Assembly: GCF_001469025.1 (NCBI RefSeq)
Contig: NZ_LNIZ01000006.1
Location: 1-64,000 of the forward strand
Reading direction: 5' to 3'
From: Trueperella bernardiae
GTDB lineage: Bacteria; Actinomycetota; Actinomycetes; Actinomycetales; Actinomycetaceae
Length of the DNA stretch: 64,000 bases
Positions 11,584 through 21,735 of this stretch are shown piece by piece. The position numbers and the translations under genes were made by a program. The notes beneath the pieces were generated by a model, which searched no databases, was not told the DNA's origin, and worked only from the letters and a program-made list of their open reading frames with translations. How positions within the stretch are numbered: the first letter of the stretch is position 1; each line of letters starts with the position of its first letter.

Positions 11584-11663
11584 GATTAAAATATCTTGGA
11601 CGTTTTCGGGGCGATCTCCCCATATGGGGAGATCGCCCCGAAAACGTCCAGTGAATTGAAACC
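11584..11663 (+). repeat. 80-bp palindromic repeat, copy 1
   Basis: The central 54 bases (11597-11650) are a perfect palindrome from TGGACGTTTTCGGGGCGATC to its complement, centred on CCATATGG. Outside it are AT-rich arms: GATTAAAATATCT on the left and GTGAATTGAAACC on the right. The same 80-bp layout occurs at 27883-27962 and 46406-46485, both in the reverse orientation relative to this copy. This copy lies between the 3' end of whiB and the upstream region of the ATPase gene. It has no coding potential. Confidence 0.85.
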
Positions 11664-11678
11664 GGTTGCCGTGCCTGG

Positions 11679-12005
11679 CTAGGAAGCGCGGCTGCGGCGG
11701 CGCTGACGCGACAGGCGGTTGCGCTCTTCTTCCGACAGGCCACCCCACACCCCGTAGGGCTCGTTGTGGGAGAGGGCGTACTCGCGGCACTCGTCGAGAA
11801 CGGGACAGGTTTGGCAGATTCGCTTCGCTCGTTCGATGCGGCGCCGGCGCGGACCGCCGCGCTCACCTTCGGGATGGAAGAAGAACTCCGGATCCATCGT
11901 GTTGCACGATCCCAGTGCCTGCCAGTCCCAATAGTCGACCAGTGCGCCCTGCACATCCTTGATGCGAGCTACCACGTTCACTTCCTTCGAGTCGCTCAGC
12001 GCCAT
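11679..12005 (-). CDS. WhiB-family iron-sulfur transcription regulator
   Basis: WhiB proteins are actinobacterial regulators that hold a [4Fe-4S] cluster with four cysteines and act with the primary sigma factor. The 108-residue protein has the first cysteine in GSCNTMDPEFFF, the C-x2-C pair and fourth cysteine in CQTCPVLDEC, then the GVWGG turn and a basic C-terminal tail (RQRRRSR). The FHPEGERGGPRRRR segment resembles the WhiB3/WhiD branch more than WhiB1 or WhiB2, but I would not assign a subclass. The start at 12005 fits the family length. It is transcribed away from guaB. Confidence 0.92.
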   Translation of the reverse strand: MALSDSKEVNVVARIKDVQGALVDYWDWQALGSCNTMDPEFFFHPEGERGGPRRRRIERAKRICQTCPVLDECREYALSHNEPYGVWGGLSEEERNRLSRQRRRSRAS

Positions 12006-12134
12006 ATCTCGGCGTCGTGAGAATCCACTAACGACAGTACCCTACACGCCCATTTTTTGGAATAGTCCAAGTTCAGCGCTGAGAAAATGTCTGGACATCG
12101 GATCGTGGTGAACGCGGCATGAGATCGGGTGTAG

Positions 12135-13667
<1,533 letters not shown>

Positions 13668-13699
13668 ACGCGACACTCGGGGCTCACCCCGAGGTGCCC

Positions 13700-13727
13700 A
13701 GGGCGGCGGCCGGTCGGCCGCCGCCCT
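13700..13727 (+). terminator. hairpin between guaB and the convergent exonuclease gene
   Basis: AGGGCGGCGGCCG (13700-13712) and its perfect complement (13715-13727) form a 13-pair stem with a two-base spacer. A smaller CTCGGGG/CCCCGAG hairpin precedes it. It lies between convergent genes and could serve both. Confidence 0.7.
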
Positions 13728-13777
13728 CGCGCATTCCCGGGTGCCGGCCAGCTTCGGGCGGCACGGCCGGCGGGGGC

Positions 13778-14461
13778 TTACCTGGCGATCGGCCAGCCGC
13801 GCGGCTCCGAGCTCGCGTTCGGTTTGTTGCGCGTGATGAAGTCCATGAATTCGTTGTAGGCCTTGCGCTGGTCGTTGATCACCACGTCGATCGGGGCCTC
13901 GGCCATGGCCGGGTACTTCTCCAGAATCCGATCGAGCACCCGCAGGGTCATGAGGACGTCCCCTTCGGCGTCGTGGAACGTTTCGGGCGCCACCCCGTAG
14001 TGCGCCGCGAGGTTTTCCAGGCGGCGCTTGCCCTTGCGGTAGCGGTCCACGTGCCGATCGAGGAAGTACGGGTCGATCACCGGGTAGACCTCGCCGCCCA
14101 GTCGATCGGCGAGCGTGGGCAGGCCGTGGCGGGCGAGCTCGGATTCGAGCAGCGTGATGTCATACGAGGCGTTGTAGGCCACCACAGGGTTGCCGCCGGC
14201 CATGTGCCGGGCCAGCATGTCCGCGACCTCGGCCAGCACCTCTACAGCCGGGCGCCCCTCGGCCCGCGCGCGTTCGGTGGTGATGCCGTGGACGGCGGCG
14301 GCCGCCTCGGGGATCGGCACGCCCGGATCGGCGAGCCACGTGTAGCGTTCTTCGCGCCCGCCTTCTTGGATGACGATCGCGGCGGTGACCAAGCGGTCAT
14401 TGAACACGTCAATGCCCGTGGTTTCCGTATCAAAACCCGCGCGGGGGAGGGTGGTCCACAT
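13778..14461 (-). CDS. DEDDh 3'-5' exonuclease (DnaQ/DNA polymerase III epsilon-like)
   Basis: The 227-residue protein has the exonuclease signatures: FDTETTG near the N-terminus (first Asp and Glu), VVAYNASYDITLLE in the middle (second Asp), and FHDAEGDVLMTL near the end (His and last Asp). These residues bind two metals in DNA- or RNA-trimming nucleases of the DnaQ and RNase T superfamily. I start it at the ATG at 14461, which has AAGGAGCTG upstream; the frame is open further up but without a better site. It stands alone between guaB and guaB3 on the opposite strand. Whether it proofreads a polymerase or acts alone in repair or RNA turnover cannot be told. Confidence 0.85.
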   Translation of the reverse strand: MWTTLPRAGFDTETTGIDVFNDRLVTAAIVIQEGGREERYTWLADPGVPIPEAAAAVHGITTERARAEGRPAVEVLAEVADMLARHMAGGNPVVAYNASYDITLLESELARHGLPTLADRLGGEVYPVIDPYFLDRHVDRYRKGKRRLENLAAHYGVAPETFHDAEGDVLMTLRVLDRILEKYPAMAEAPIDVVINDQRKAYNEFMDFITRNKPNASSEPRGWPIAR

Positions 14462-14565
14462 ATCAGCTCCTTGTGTTTTCCCCCAGTCTAAATGGCGTCT
14501 CCGACACTTTTCGAAAGCGTCCTGCTCCCCGCCGCGCCCCACCCGGCAGTGGTGGCGCGATGGGC

Positions 14566-14577
14566 TAATCTAGAGGG
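14566..14577 (+). promoter_or_regulatory. -10 element of a probable leaderless guaB3 transcript
   Basis: TAATCT (14566-14571) ends six bases before the GTG at 14578. The sequence GGGGTGAGTGAA around the start is identical to that at guaA (26266-26277). Confidence 0.55.
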
Positions 14578-15693
14578 GTGAGTGAAACGGAAATTGGGCG
14601 CGGCAAGCGCGCACGTGTTGGCTATTCTTTTGACGACATCTCGATCGTCCCCTCGCGCCGCACCCGCGACGCCGCCGACGTCTCGATCACCTGGCAGCTG
14701 GACGCGGCTCTGCTCGAGATCCCCATCATGGCAGCCCCGATGGATTCGGTGACCTCGCCGGCTACGGCGATCCGCATCGGCGAGCTGGGCGGAGTCGGCG
14801 TGCTGGACCTCGAGGGTATCTGGACTCGGTATGAGGACCCGGAGCCGATCCTCGAGCGGATCGCAAACGAACCGGAGGAAACGGCCACGGACCTCCTGCA
14901 GGAGGTTTACCGCGAGCCAATCAAGGACGAGCTGATCGTGGAGCGCCTGGCCGAGATCCGCAACGCCGGCCAGATTGTGGCCGGCGCCCTGTCCCCGCAG
15001 CGCACCCAGGAATACTGGCGTACGGTGGCCGGCGCGGGCGTGGACTTGTTCGTCATCCGCGGCACCACCGTCTCCGCCGAGCACGTCTCCTCCAACCGTG
15101 AGCCGCTCAATCTCAAGCGTTTCATCTACGAACTTGACGTGCCCGTGATTGTGGGCGGCGCGGCGTCCTACACCGCGGCCCTTCATCTCATGCGCACCGG
15201 TGCCGCCGGCGTCCTCGCCGGCTTCGGCGGCGGGGCCACCACCGCCAACCGCCGCACCGTGGGAGTGGCGGTTCCGATGGCCACCACGGTCGCGGACGTG
15301 GCAGCCGCGCGTCGTGAATACATGGACGAAACCGGCGGGCGCTACGTCCACGTCATCGCCGACGGGCAGATCTCCACGTCGGGCGACCTAGTCAAGGCGA
15401 TCGCGTGCGGCGCCGACGGTGTCATGCTTGGCACCGCCCTCGCTCGCGCCACCGAGGCCCCCGGCCGCGGATACCACTGGGGTGCGGAGGTCTATCACCG
15501 CTCGCTCCCGCGCGGGGAGCGGGTCCATGTGGGCACGCGCGCGCCGCTGGAGAAGATTATTGGCGGGCCGTCGTCGTCGGCGGATGGCCTGACTAACTTC
15601 ACCGGGGCGCTGCGCCACGCGATGGCGATGACCGGCTACCTTGACCTGAAGGAGTTCCAGCGCGTGCAGATCTCCGTGGGGCAGATTTCCTAA
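14578..15693 (+). CDS. guaB3: GuaB3-type IMP dehydrogenase-like protein
   Basis: This 371-residue protein has the IMPDH/GMP-reductase barrel without CBS domains (YSFDDISIVPSRRTRD, HVIADGQISTSGDLVKAIACGADGVMLGT, LKEFQRV). It belongs to the GuaB3 group that accompanies guaB in actinobacteria. At the loop where GuaB has the catalytic SICTTR, this protein reads GFGGGATTANRR, with no cysteine. It therefore cannot use the standard covalent mechanism at that position. Cyanobacterial GuaB3 proteins have been reported as GMP reductases, but those I recall keep the cysteine, so the activity here is open. The start is a leaderless-type GTG. Confidence 0.85.
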   Translation: MSETEIGRGKRARVGYSFDDISIVPSRRTRDAADVSITWQLDAALLEIPIMAAPMDSVTSPATAIRIGELGGVGVLDLEGIWTRYEDPEPILERIANEPEETATDLLQEVYREPIKDELIVERLAEIRNAGQIVAGALSPQRTQEYWRTVAGAGVDLFVIRGTTVSAEHVSSNREPLNLKRFIYELDVPVIVGGAASYTAALHLMRTGAAGVLAGFGGGATTANRRTVGVAVPMATTVADVAAARREYMDETGGRYVHVIADGQISTSGDLVKAIACGADGVMLGTALARATEAPGRGYHWGAEVYHRSLPRGERVHVGTRAPLEKIIGGPSSSADGLTNFTGALRHAMAMTGYLDLKEFQRVQISVGQIS

Positions 15694-15784
15694 GGTTACC
15701 CTAAGCTAGGAGCGCAAGGCCGTGGCTGACCCCCGGAAATCGTGGGAAGATGGCCGCGTCCACTTGAGTTGCGAAGGAGTGACC

Positions 15785-17167
15785 ATGAAGTACCGCATTG
15801 AGCACGACACGATGGGCGAAGTGAAGGTTCCCGCTGACGCCCTCTACCGTGCCCAGACTCAAAGGGCCGTTGAGAACTTTCCGATCTCGGGCAAGACCCT
15901 CACGCCCCCGCACATCCACGCCCTGGCCCAGATCAAGCGCGCCGCCGCGATCGCCAACAACGAGCTCGGCGTGCTGGACGACGCGCGCAAGAACGCCATC
16001 GTCAAGGCTACCGACGCCGTGATCGCCGGCGAGCACGATGACCAGTTCCCGATCGATGTCTTCCAGACCGGCTCGGGCACCAGCTCCAACATGAACACCA
16101 ACGAGGTGCTCTCCACCCTCGCCTCGAGCGACGAGCTGGACGTCCACCCGAACGACCACGTCAACGCTTCGCAGTCCTCCAACGACGTCTTCCCGTCCTC
16201 GATCCACATCGCGGCGCTGGCGGCGCTCCGCCACGACCTGCTACCCAAGCTCGCCATCCTCGCCGAGTCGCTCGAGGCGAAGGCGGAGGAGTGGAAGGGT
16301 GTGGTCAAGTCCGGGCGCACCCACCTCATGGATGCCACCCCGATCACGCTCGGCCAGGAGTTTTCCGGCTACGCCCAGCAGGTGCGCTACGGCATTGCGC
16401 GCGTTGAGGCCACGGAGGAGCGCCTGGCGGAGCTACCGCTCGGCGGCACGGCCGTGGGCACGGGCATCAACACGCCGGCCGGCTTCTCCGCCCGCGTCAT
16501 CGAGCTGATCGCTGAGCACATGGACCTGCCCTTCGTGGAGGCCGCCAATCACTTCGAGGCGCAGGCCGCGCAGGATTCCCTGGTAGAGACCTCGGGCGCT
16601 CTGCGCACGGTCGCCATTTCGCTGGTCAAGATCGCCAACGACCTGCGCTGGATGGGCTCCGGCCCGCGCGCCGGCATCGGCGAGATCCACCTGCCCGACC
16701 TCCAGCCGGGCTCGTCGATCATGCCGGGCAAGGTCAATCCTGTGGTCCCGGAGGCCACGGTCCAGGTTGCCGCACAGGTCATTGGTAACGACGCCGCCAT
16801 CGCGTTCGCCGGCGCCCAGGGAAATTTCGACCTGCTCGTTATGCTGCCGGTTATGGCCCAGAACCTGCTTGAGTCGATCAACATCCTGGGTAATGTGGCC
16901 GAGGTGCTGGCCAAGCGCACGGTGGACGGGCTCGTGGCCAACGAGGCGCGATGCTTGGAGCTGGCCGAGTCTTCGCCGTCGATCGTCACCCCGCTCAACC
17001 GTCACATTGGGTACGAGAATGCGGCGAAGATTGCCAAGCACTCGGTCAAGGAAAACATCACGGTCAAGCAGGCCGCGATCGACCTCGGCTTCGTCGAGCG
17101 TGGCGAGATCGATGAGGAGACGCTGAACGCGGCCCTCGACGTCTCGACCATGGTGGGCGAGCGCTAG
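15785..17167 (+). CDS. fumC: class II fumarate hydratase FumC
   Basis: FumC interconverts fumarate and malate. The 460-residue protein has the family signature [11 protein letters not shown] and the substrate segments [12 protein letters not shown] and [18 protein letters not shown]. The fumarase-type (rather than aspartase-type) reading fits its length and its accompaniment by mdh and sucCD in the window. I choose the ATG at 15785, with GAAGGAG eight bases upstream; an upstream in-frame extension to 15722 has no family match. Confidence 0.92.
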   Translation: MKYRIEHDTMGEVKVPADALYRAQTQRAVENFPISGKTLTPPHIHALAQIKRAAAIANNELGVLDDARKNAIVKATDAVIAGEHDDQFPIDVFQTGSGTSSNMNTNEVLSTLASSDELDVHPNDHVNASQSSNDVFPSSIHIAALAALRHDLLPKLAILAESLEAKAEEWKGVVKSGRTHLMDATPITLGQEFSGYAQQVRYGIARVEATEERLAELPLGGTAVGTGINTPAGFSARVIELIAEHMDLPFVEAANHFEAQAAQDSLVETSGALRTVAISLVKIANDLRWMGSGPRAGIGEIHLPDLQPGSSIMPGKVNPVVPEATVQVAAQVIGNDAAIAFAGAQGNFDLLVMLPVMAQNLLESINILGNVAEVLAKRTVDGLVANEARCLELAESSPSIVTPLNRHIGYENAAKIAKHSVKENITVKQAAIDLGFVERGEIDEETLNAALDVSTMVGER

Positions 17168-17256
17168 TATTCCAGCTGCCGGGCCGCCCGCGCGTCGCCG
17201 GGAAGCTAGCCCGACGACGCCGGCTGCCCGCCTCCCGGGTCATCCCTGGGTCTGAG

Positions 17257-17287
17257 CCCCCTCTATTCGCTGGGTGAATAGAGGGGG
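17257..17287. promoter_or_regulatory. inverted-repeat operator upstream of padR-ABC operon
   Basis: CCCCCTCTATTC (17257-17268) and GAATAGAGGGGG (17276-17287) are perfect inverted copies separated by seven bases. The right half recurs at 17312-17327. This is the expected look of an autoregulator site, and the first gene downstream encodes a PadR-type repressor. Confidence 0.65.
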
Positions 17288-17311
17288 TACTCTTTTAGAC
17301 ATACTAGTCAC

Positions 17312-17327
17312 TGAGTGAATAGAGGGG
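17312..17327. promoter_or_regulatory. second half-operator overlapping the padR ribosome site
   Basis: TGAGTGAATAGAGGGG repeats the right half of the inverted repeat 36 bases upstream (shared core GTGAATAGAGGGG). Its AGAGGGG end is also the only plausible ribosome site for the ATG at 17330. A protein bound here could block both transcription and translation initiation. Confidence 0.55.
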
Positions 17328-17329
17328 AT

Positions 17330-17863
17330 ATGAGCACCCAGTTCGCGCTCCTCGGCCTTATCTCCACGGAGCCCACCTACGGCTACGAGCTCAAGAAGCT
17401 CTATGATTGCCTGTTCGGCGGTGACAAGCCGATCCTGCCGGGCCAGCTCTACGCCGTGCTCGGCCGCCTGGCCCGCGACGCCGCGATCGAGAAGGTGGCG
17501 GACACGGGCGCCTCCGCCGGCCCTGAGCGCACGCGCTACGCGGTCACCGATCTCGGCAACGAGCGCCTACTCGCCTGGCTCGATCAGCCCGAGCCGCCCG
17601 CGCCCACCCTCCAGGCCACCCTCTACATGAAGGTGGTGCTTGCCCTCATGATTCACGGCGACGCCGCCCCCTTCCTTCGCGCCCAAAAGTCAGCGCACAT
17701 CGCCCGGATGCGCGAGCTCATCGCCCGGCGTCGTGAAGCAAACCTGGCCGAGCGCATCTTGCTTGACAACGCGATCTTCCACATCGAAGCCGACATCCGC
17801 TGGATGGACATGACCGCCAGCCGCCTGACCAACCTGAAGGAGGAACTATGGACCGCGATGTGA
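17330..17863 (+). CDS. PadR-family transcription regulator
   Basis: The 177-residue protein has the PadR winged-helix start (FALLGLISTEPTYGYELKK), the wing region TRYAVTDLGNERL, and a C-terminal helical dimerisation arm (AHIARMRELIARRREANLAERILLDNAIFHIEADI). PadR repressors commonly sit first in operons for exporters and respond to the exported compound. Its 3' end overlaps the ABC ATPase gene by 16 bases. The inverted repeats upstream suggest it regulates itself and the two transporter genes. An in-frame GTG at 17315 lies inside the second repeat and is a less likely start. Confidence 0.88.
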   Translation: MSTQFALLGLISTEPTYGYELKKLYDCLFGGDKPILPGQLYAVLGRLARDAAIEKVADTGASAGPERTRYAVTDLGNERLLAWLDQPEPPAPTLQATLYMKVVLALMIHGDAAPFLRAQKSAHIARMRELIARRREANLAERILLDNAIFHIEADIRWMDMTASRLTNLKEELWTAM

Positions 17864-18519
17864 TCCTCGAGGCCCGCGGGCTCACGAAGAGCTTCGGGCC
17901 CACCCACGCCATGCGGGGGATCGACCTCGACGTGTTGCGCGGGGAGGTGCTGGCCATCATGGGCCCGTCCGGCTCGGGCAAGTCCACGCTCTTGCACACG
18001 CTCGCCGCGATCGAGGCCCCCGACCAGGGCACGGTCACCCTCAACGGCGCCCGGATTGACTCCCTGCCCGACGCCGAGCGAACGATCTTGCGCCGCACAA
18101 AGTTCGGCTTCGTATTCCAGTTCGGCCAGCTCGTGCCCGAGCTGTCGGCCCTGGAGAACGTCATGGTCCCGCTCATGTTGGGCGGGGTGCGCAAGAACGA
18201 CGCCGAACGGCGAGCTCGCGAGTGGCTGGCGCGCGTGGGGCTGTCCGATCGGGCGGACGCCCTGCCCGGCCAGCTCTCGGGCGGCGAGGCCCAGCGCGTG
18301 GCGATCGCCCGGGCCCTCATCATCACGCCCGAGGTGCTGTTCGCCGACGAGCCGACCGGCGCCCTCGACTCCTTCGCCTCCGAGCAGGTGATGGAGATGA
18401 TCGTCAGCCTCGCCCGCGCCGAGGGTCTGACCGTGGTTATGGTCACCCACGAGCCGATGATCGCCGCCTACGCCGACCGTGAGGTCGTGGTGCGGGACGG
18501 CCGGATCGAGGGGCAATGA
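17848..18519 (+). CDS. ABC transporter ATP-binding protein (LolD/MacB type)
   Basis: The 223-residue ATPase has Walker A GPSGSGKST, the Q-loop VFQFGQLVPELSALENV, the ABC signature LSGGEAQRVAIARAL, Walker B VLFADEPTGALDS, and the H-loop VMVTHEP. The LDSFASEQV segment and small size are typical of ATPases that drive FtsX/MacB-type permeases, and such a permease follows, overlapping by four bases. The ATG has AAGGAGGAA upstream inside padR. Substrate is unknown; antimicrobial-peptide or lipid export is typical for such padR-linked sets. Confidence 0.92.
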   Translation: MDRDVILEARGLTKSFGPTHAMRGIDLDVLRGEVLAIMGPSGSGKSTLLHTLAAIEAPDQGTVTLNGARIDSLPDAERTILRRTKFGFVFQFGQLVPELSALENVMVPLMLGGVRKNDAERRAREWLARVGLSDRADALPGQLSGGEAQRVAIARALIITPEVLFADEPTGALDSFASEQVMEMIVSLARAEGLTVVMVTHEPMIAAYADREVVVRDGRIEGQ

Positions 18520-20684
18520 AACTCGCAGCCCAGCTTTTCAAGGCCAGCGCCGCCCGCAGCCGCGGCCGCCTCGCTCTGCTCACTTGGGCGGTCGCCTTCG
18601 GTGTGCTCATCCTCTTCCTCTTCTCCGCCTACCACCACGCGCTCTTCGACCGCTCGTATACTGTCTGGCGCCAGGGATACGACCAGGCGAGGTCGGCGTT
18701 CTGGTACGACCAGGAGCTTGCCCCCGGCGACGGCGACCCCCTGTGGATGCAGCTGCGCCTCGACTCCGCCTACGCGCTCGGCGACCACGCCACCTCTGTC
18801 ATGCAAGTCGCCACCGACACCGGCTCGCCCGAGCTGCCCGCGGGTCTGCCGCGCTGGCCCGAGCCGGGGGAGTACTGGGTTTCGCCCGCTGTCTCGGATA
18901 TCATGGAGACCAGCGCCTACGATGTCGGGATGCGCTTTGGTACCACGAAGCTCGGGGTTCTTCCAGAGTCGATGGTGGCCGGGCCTGACGAGCAGCTGGT
19001 CATCATGGGAGTGGACAAGGCCGACATCCCCGACTCTGTGGCCGTCTACCGCTTCAACGAGCCGTTGGTGGACCTCGAGTTTCAGGTGATCGGCGCCGTC
19101 GTCTACCTCGGGGTGGCCATCGTGCTCTTCCCCGTCCTCATCCTCATCTCGATCGCGGCAAAACTCGGCAGCGTGCAGCGCGAGCAGCGCTACGCCGCGT
19201 TGCGCCTGGTGGGCGCCACGAACAAGCAGATCCTCATGATCGTCACCTTCGAGTCACTCGTGGCGGCCGCGGGCGGCCTGGTGATCGGCGCGGCTGCCTA
19301 CTTTGCCGCACGCCCGGCCCTGTTTGAACTCACGCTCGGCGGTGGGCGGCAGTGGCCCTCACGCATCGACGTCACCCCGCTCCACTGGGTGGCGGTGGCG
19401 CTTGCCACGATCGCGCTCATCTTCCTCTCCAACGCCTGGGGCATGCGCGGGCTACGCCTCTCGCCGCTGGGCGTGGCCCGGCGCCAGAAGCGCGAAGCGC
19501 GCCCCGGCGCCCTGCGCCTCCTGCCGCTCGCAGCCGGCATCGGCGCGTTCGTCCACATTTACGCAACCGTGGACGAAAATCAGGGCAACGGCAACACGGT
19601 CTATCAGCTCATGGCGGCCGTGATCGCCACGATGATCGGCCTGGTGCTGGCCGGACCGTGGTTCACCTACGCACTTGGCGGGCTGGTCCGCCGCCTCACC
19701 AGCTCCGCCGACCTCTTCATCGGCTCCTCCTACGTGCGTGCCCACGCCAGCCGCGTGTCGCGCTCGGTGGTCGGTGTGGTGCTCGCCCTGTTTGCGGGCA
19801 GCTTCTTCCTCACCGCCGTCTCCGACGTGCCCGAGGATCTCTTCGACCAGCGCTCCGACGGCTTCGCCCCCGGCGTGGTGCGCGTGGACGGCATGAACAC
19901 GGCGGAGGTGGCCCAAATCCGTTTTTCCCCCTGGGCGAGCGAGGTACATGACTACCCCCAGCTCGCGGGCGCCTACATGGTCATGCCCTGCGCCGACGCC
20001 GCCCGATTCGTTGACGACGTGGCGTGCGACGACGGCGTCGTGGCCATCAACCCCTACGCGTCCGGCGCCCAGGCCGACTACTACGGGGCCGACGTGGCCG
20101 AAGTGGCCCGGGAGCTCGAGGCGAACGCGGGCGCCTACATCGAGTACGATGGCGGCCAGCCCGTCACGTCCGTGGTGGCGCTCGTGAAGCTGCGCGAGGC
20201 GGGCGACATCGAGGCGCTACGCAACGTGGTGGCCGGCCGGGCCCAGGACATCTTCATCGAGTCGGCCACGAAGAGCCCCGACACGACAGTCCGCTTCTTT
20301 ACGCAACTGACCTATGCCGGCATCGCGGTCACGCTGGTCGTGTCAGTCATCTCGCTCGTCGTCTCCACCTACTCCGGCCTGCTCGAACGACGCCGATCGC
20401 TGCTCAGCCTGCGCCTGTGCGGGATGACCCTGCGCCAGCTGGGCGCCATGGTTCTGGTGGAGTCCTTCGTACCGCTGGTGGTCATGTCCACGATCGCCAC
20501 CGCCGCGGGCATCGGCGCCGGCTTCGTGCTCATGCACGCCGTGTCCTACACGCTCGACGCGCGCTTCACCGGTACATATGTGGCGGCGCTCATCGGGGCG
20601 CTCATCGCGGCCGGCCTCGCTATCGTCGCGATCCTGCCCTCGATGAAGAAGATGACACGGCTCGCGGTCAACCGCACCGAATAA
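18516..20684 (+). CDS. FtsX-like ABC transporter permease
   Basis: A 722-residue membrane protein with the duplicated FtsX arrangement. There is an N-terminal helix (LLTWAVAFGVLILFLFSAYH), an extracellular region, and three helices around VIGAVVYLGVAIVLFPVLIL. A central membrane pair is followed by a second extracellular region (about residues 450-580), then three C-terminal helices. Segments such as YAALRLVGATNKQI and LLSLRLCGMTLRQLGAM are the cytoplasmic coupling loops typical of FtsX permeases. It overlaps the ATPase gene (ATGA), so the two are surely one transporter. The substrate cannot be read from the sequence. Confidence 0.9.
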   Translation: MKLAAQLFKASAARSRGRLALLTWAVAFGVLILFLFSAYHHALFDRSYTVWRQGYDQARSAFWYDQELAPGDGDPLWMQLRLDSAYALGDHATSVMQVATDTGSPELPAGLPRWPEPGEYWVSPAVSDIMETSAYDVGMRFGTTKLGVLPESMVAGPDEQLVIMGVDKADIPDSVAVYRFNEPLVDLEFQVIGAVVYLGVAIVLFPVLILISIAAKLGSVQREQRYAALRLVGATNKQILMIVTFESLVAAAGGLVIGAAAYFAARPALFELTLGGGRQWPSRIDVTPLHWVAVALATIALIFLSNAWGMRGLRLSPLGVARRQKREARPGALRLLPLAAGIGAFVHIYATVDENQGNGNTVYQLMAAVIATMIGLVLAGPWFTYALGGLVRRLTSSADLFIGSSYVRAHASRVSRSVVGVVLALFAGSFFLTAVSDVPEDLFDQRSDGFAPGVVRVDGMNTAEVAQIRFSPWASEVHDYPQLAGAYMVMPCADAARFVDDVACDDGVVAINPYASGAQADYYGADVAEVARELEANAGAYIEYDGGQPVTSVVALVKLREAGDIEALRNVVAGRAQDIFIESATKSPDTTVRFFTQLTYAGIAVTLVVSVISLVVSTYSGLLERRRSLLSLRLCGMTLRQLGAMVLVESFVPLVVMSTIATAAGIGAGFVLMHAVSYTLDARFTGTYVAALIGALIAAGLAIVAILPSMKKMTRLAVNRTE

Positions 20685-20720
20685 GAAGCGCCGAGCAGAC
20701 GCGGACTGTGGACGCGGGCC

Positions 20721-20755
20721 GCGCGGGCGGCGTCGTGACAAGGCGTCGCCCGCGC
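20721..20755. terminator. hairpin between convergent permease and deacetylase genes
   Basis: GCGCGGGCGGCGTC (20721-20734) pairs with GGCGTCGCCCGCGC (20742-20755), including two G-T wobbles, around seven bases. It lies between two convergent stop codons and could act in both directions. Confidence 0.6.
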
Positions 20756-20764
20756 AGGGCCGGG

Positions 20765-21664
20765 CTAGTGGGCCTTGACTTGGTTTTGGGAGTAGATCGT
20801 CCTGCCCGTGCCGAAGGAATCGCCGAGCAGTTCGGGGACAGTGACCAGCACGTAGCCCTGCGCCTCGAGCTTGGTGATGATGTCGGGCACGGCGGCCACC
20901 GACGTGGGGTGGATGTCGTGCATGAGGATGATCGCACCGGGGTGAGCTGCGGTGACGGCCTCGTTGATGACGGAGGGGGTGGAGAGCGACTCCCAGTCGC
21001 GCGTGTCGACCGACCACAGGACCTCGGCCAGCCCGAGCGAGTCGGCCACGGCATCCACGGTGGCATTCCGGGCTCCGTAGGGCGGGCGGATCATGTCGGT
21101 GTGAACGCCGATGGCCGTCAGCGCGTCGATGGGGGAGGCCATCTCCGCCCGCATCGCGCCCTCGGCGAGCTTGGGCAGGACGGGGTGGCTCCACGTGTGG
21201 GTGCCGATCGCGTGGCCCTCGGCGGCGGCGCGCTGTACGGTGGCCGCCCCGCCCTCGACCTTGTAACCCACCAGGAAGAACGTGGCAGGCACGCCCCTGT
21301 CCTTAAGCGTATCCAGCAGCTGATCGGTGTACGGGCCGGGACCGTCGTCAAAGGTCAGCGCCGCACACCGGGCCTGCGAACAGTCCACCCGCCCGTCTTC
21401 CAGCTTGGGCGCGGCGGCGCGGTTCGCATTCGGCCCGGGAGCAAGCGGGAGCCCGCCGGGTCCGACGCCAGGCCTCGCCGTGCCGCGCGGTCCCCACGTG
21501 TTCGGCGGGGCGAACTCCGGATCGTTGTCGATCTCATACCCGGACGTGGGCGCCTTGGAAAAATCGAGCGGCTGCGCGGCGGACGGCTCGGGAGGTACAG
21601 AGGAGGTACATCCAGTCAGCGCGAGCGCGAGCGCGAGAGCCAAACTGCTACGAAAAAACCTCAT
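20765..21664 (-). CDS. polysaccharide deacetylase (NodB domain) lipoprotein
   Basis: The 299-residue protein starts with a lipoprotein signal peptide (LALALALTGC, lipobox cysteine 19) and a Pro/Ala-rich linker. A NodB/carbohydrate esterase 4 domain follows: LTFDDGPGPYT (motif 1, catalytic Asp), HTWSHP (metal-binding histidines), RPPYGARN (motif 3) and ILMHDIHP (C-terminal His). Such enzymes remove acetyl groups from peptidoglycan or other N-acetylated glycans at the cell surface, which can give lysozyme resistance. It is a single gene with a shared hairpin at its 3' side. The exact glycan is an inference from the family. Confidence 0.88.
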   Translation of the reverse strand: MRFFRSSLALALALALTGCTSSVPPEPSAAQPLDFSKAPTSGYEIDNDPEFAPPNTWGPRGTARPGVGPGGLPLAPGPNANRAAAPKLEDGRVDCSQARCAALTFDDGPGPYTDQLLDTLKDRGVPATFFLVGYKVEGGAATVQRAAAEGHAIGTHTWSHPVLPKLAEGAMRAEMASPIDALTAIGVHTDMIRPPYGARNATVDAVADSLGLAEVLWSVDTRDWESLSTPSVINEAVTAAHPGAIILMHDIHPTSVAAVPDIITKLEAQGYVLVTVPELLGDSFGTGRTIYSQNQVKAH

Positions 21665-21735
21665 GCCTCTAGCCTATTCCCCCGAAAGCTCGCCGATGCC
21701 CACCCGCAGGGGGAGGCGGGTGGGCACTAAAACCG

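Noticed and set aside
20024-21730. Plus-strand frame of about 568 codons across the permease end and the deacetylase gene
   Set aside because: Arg-rich translation without domains; it runs out of frame with the permease, through the terminator hairpin and antisense to a well-supported lipoprotein gene.
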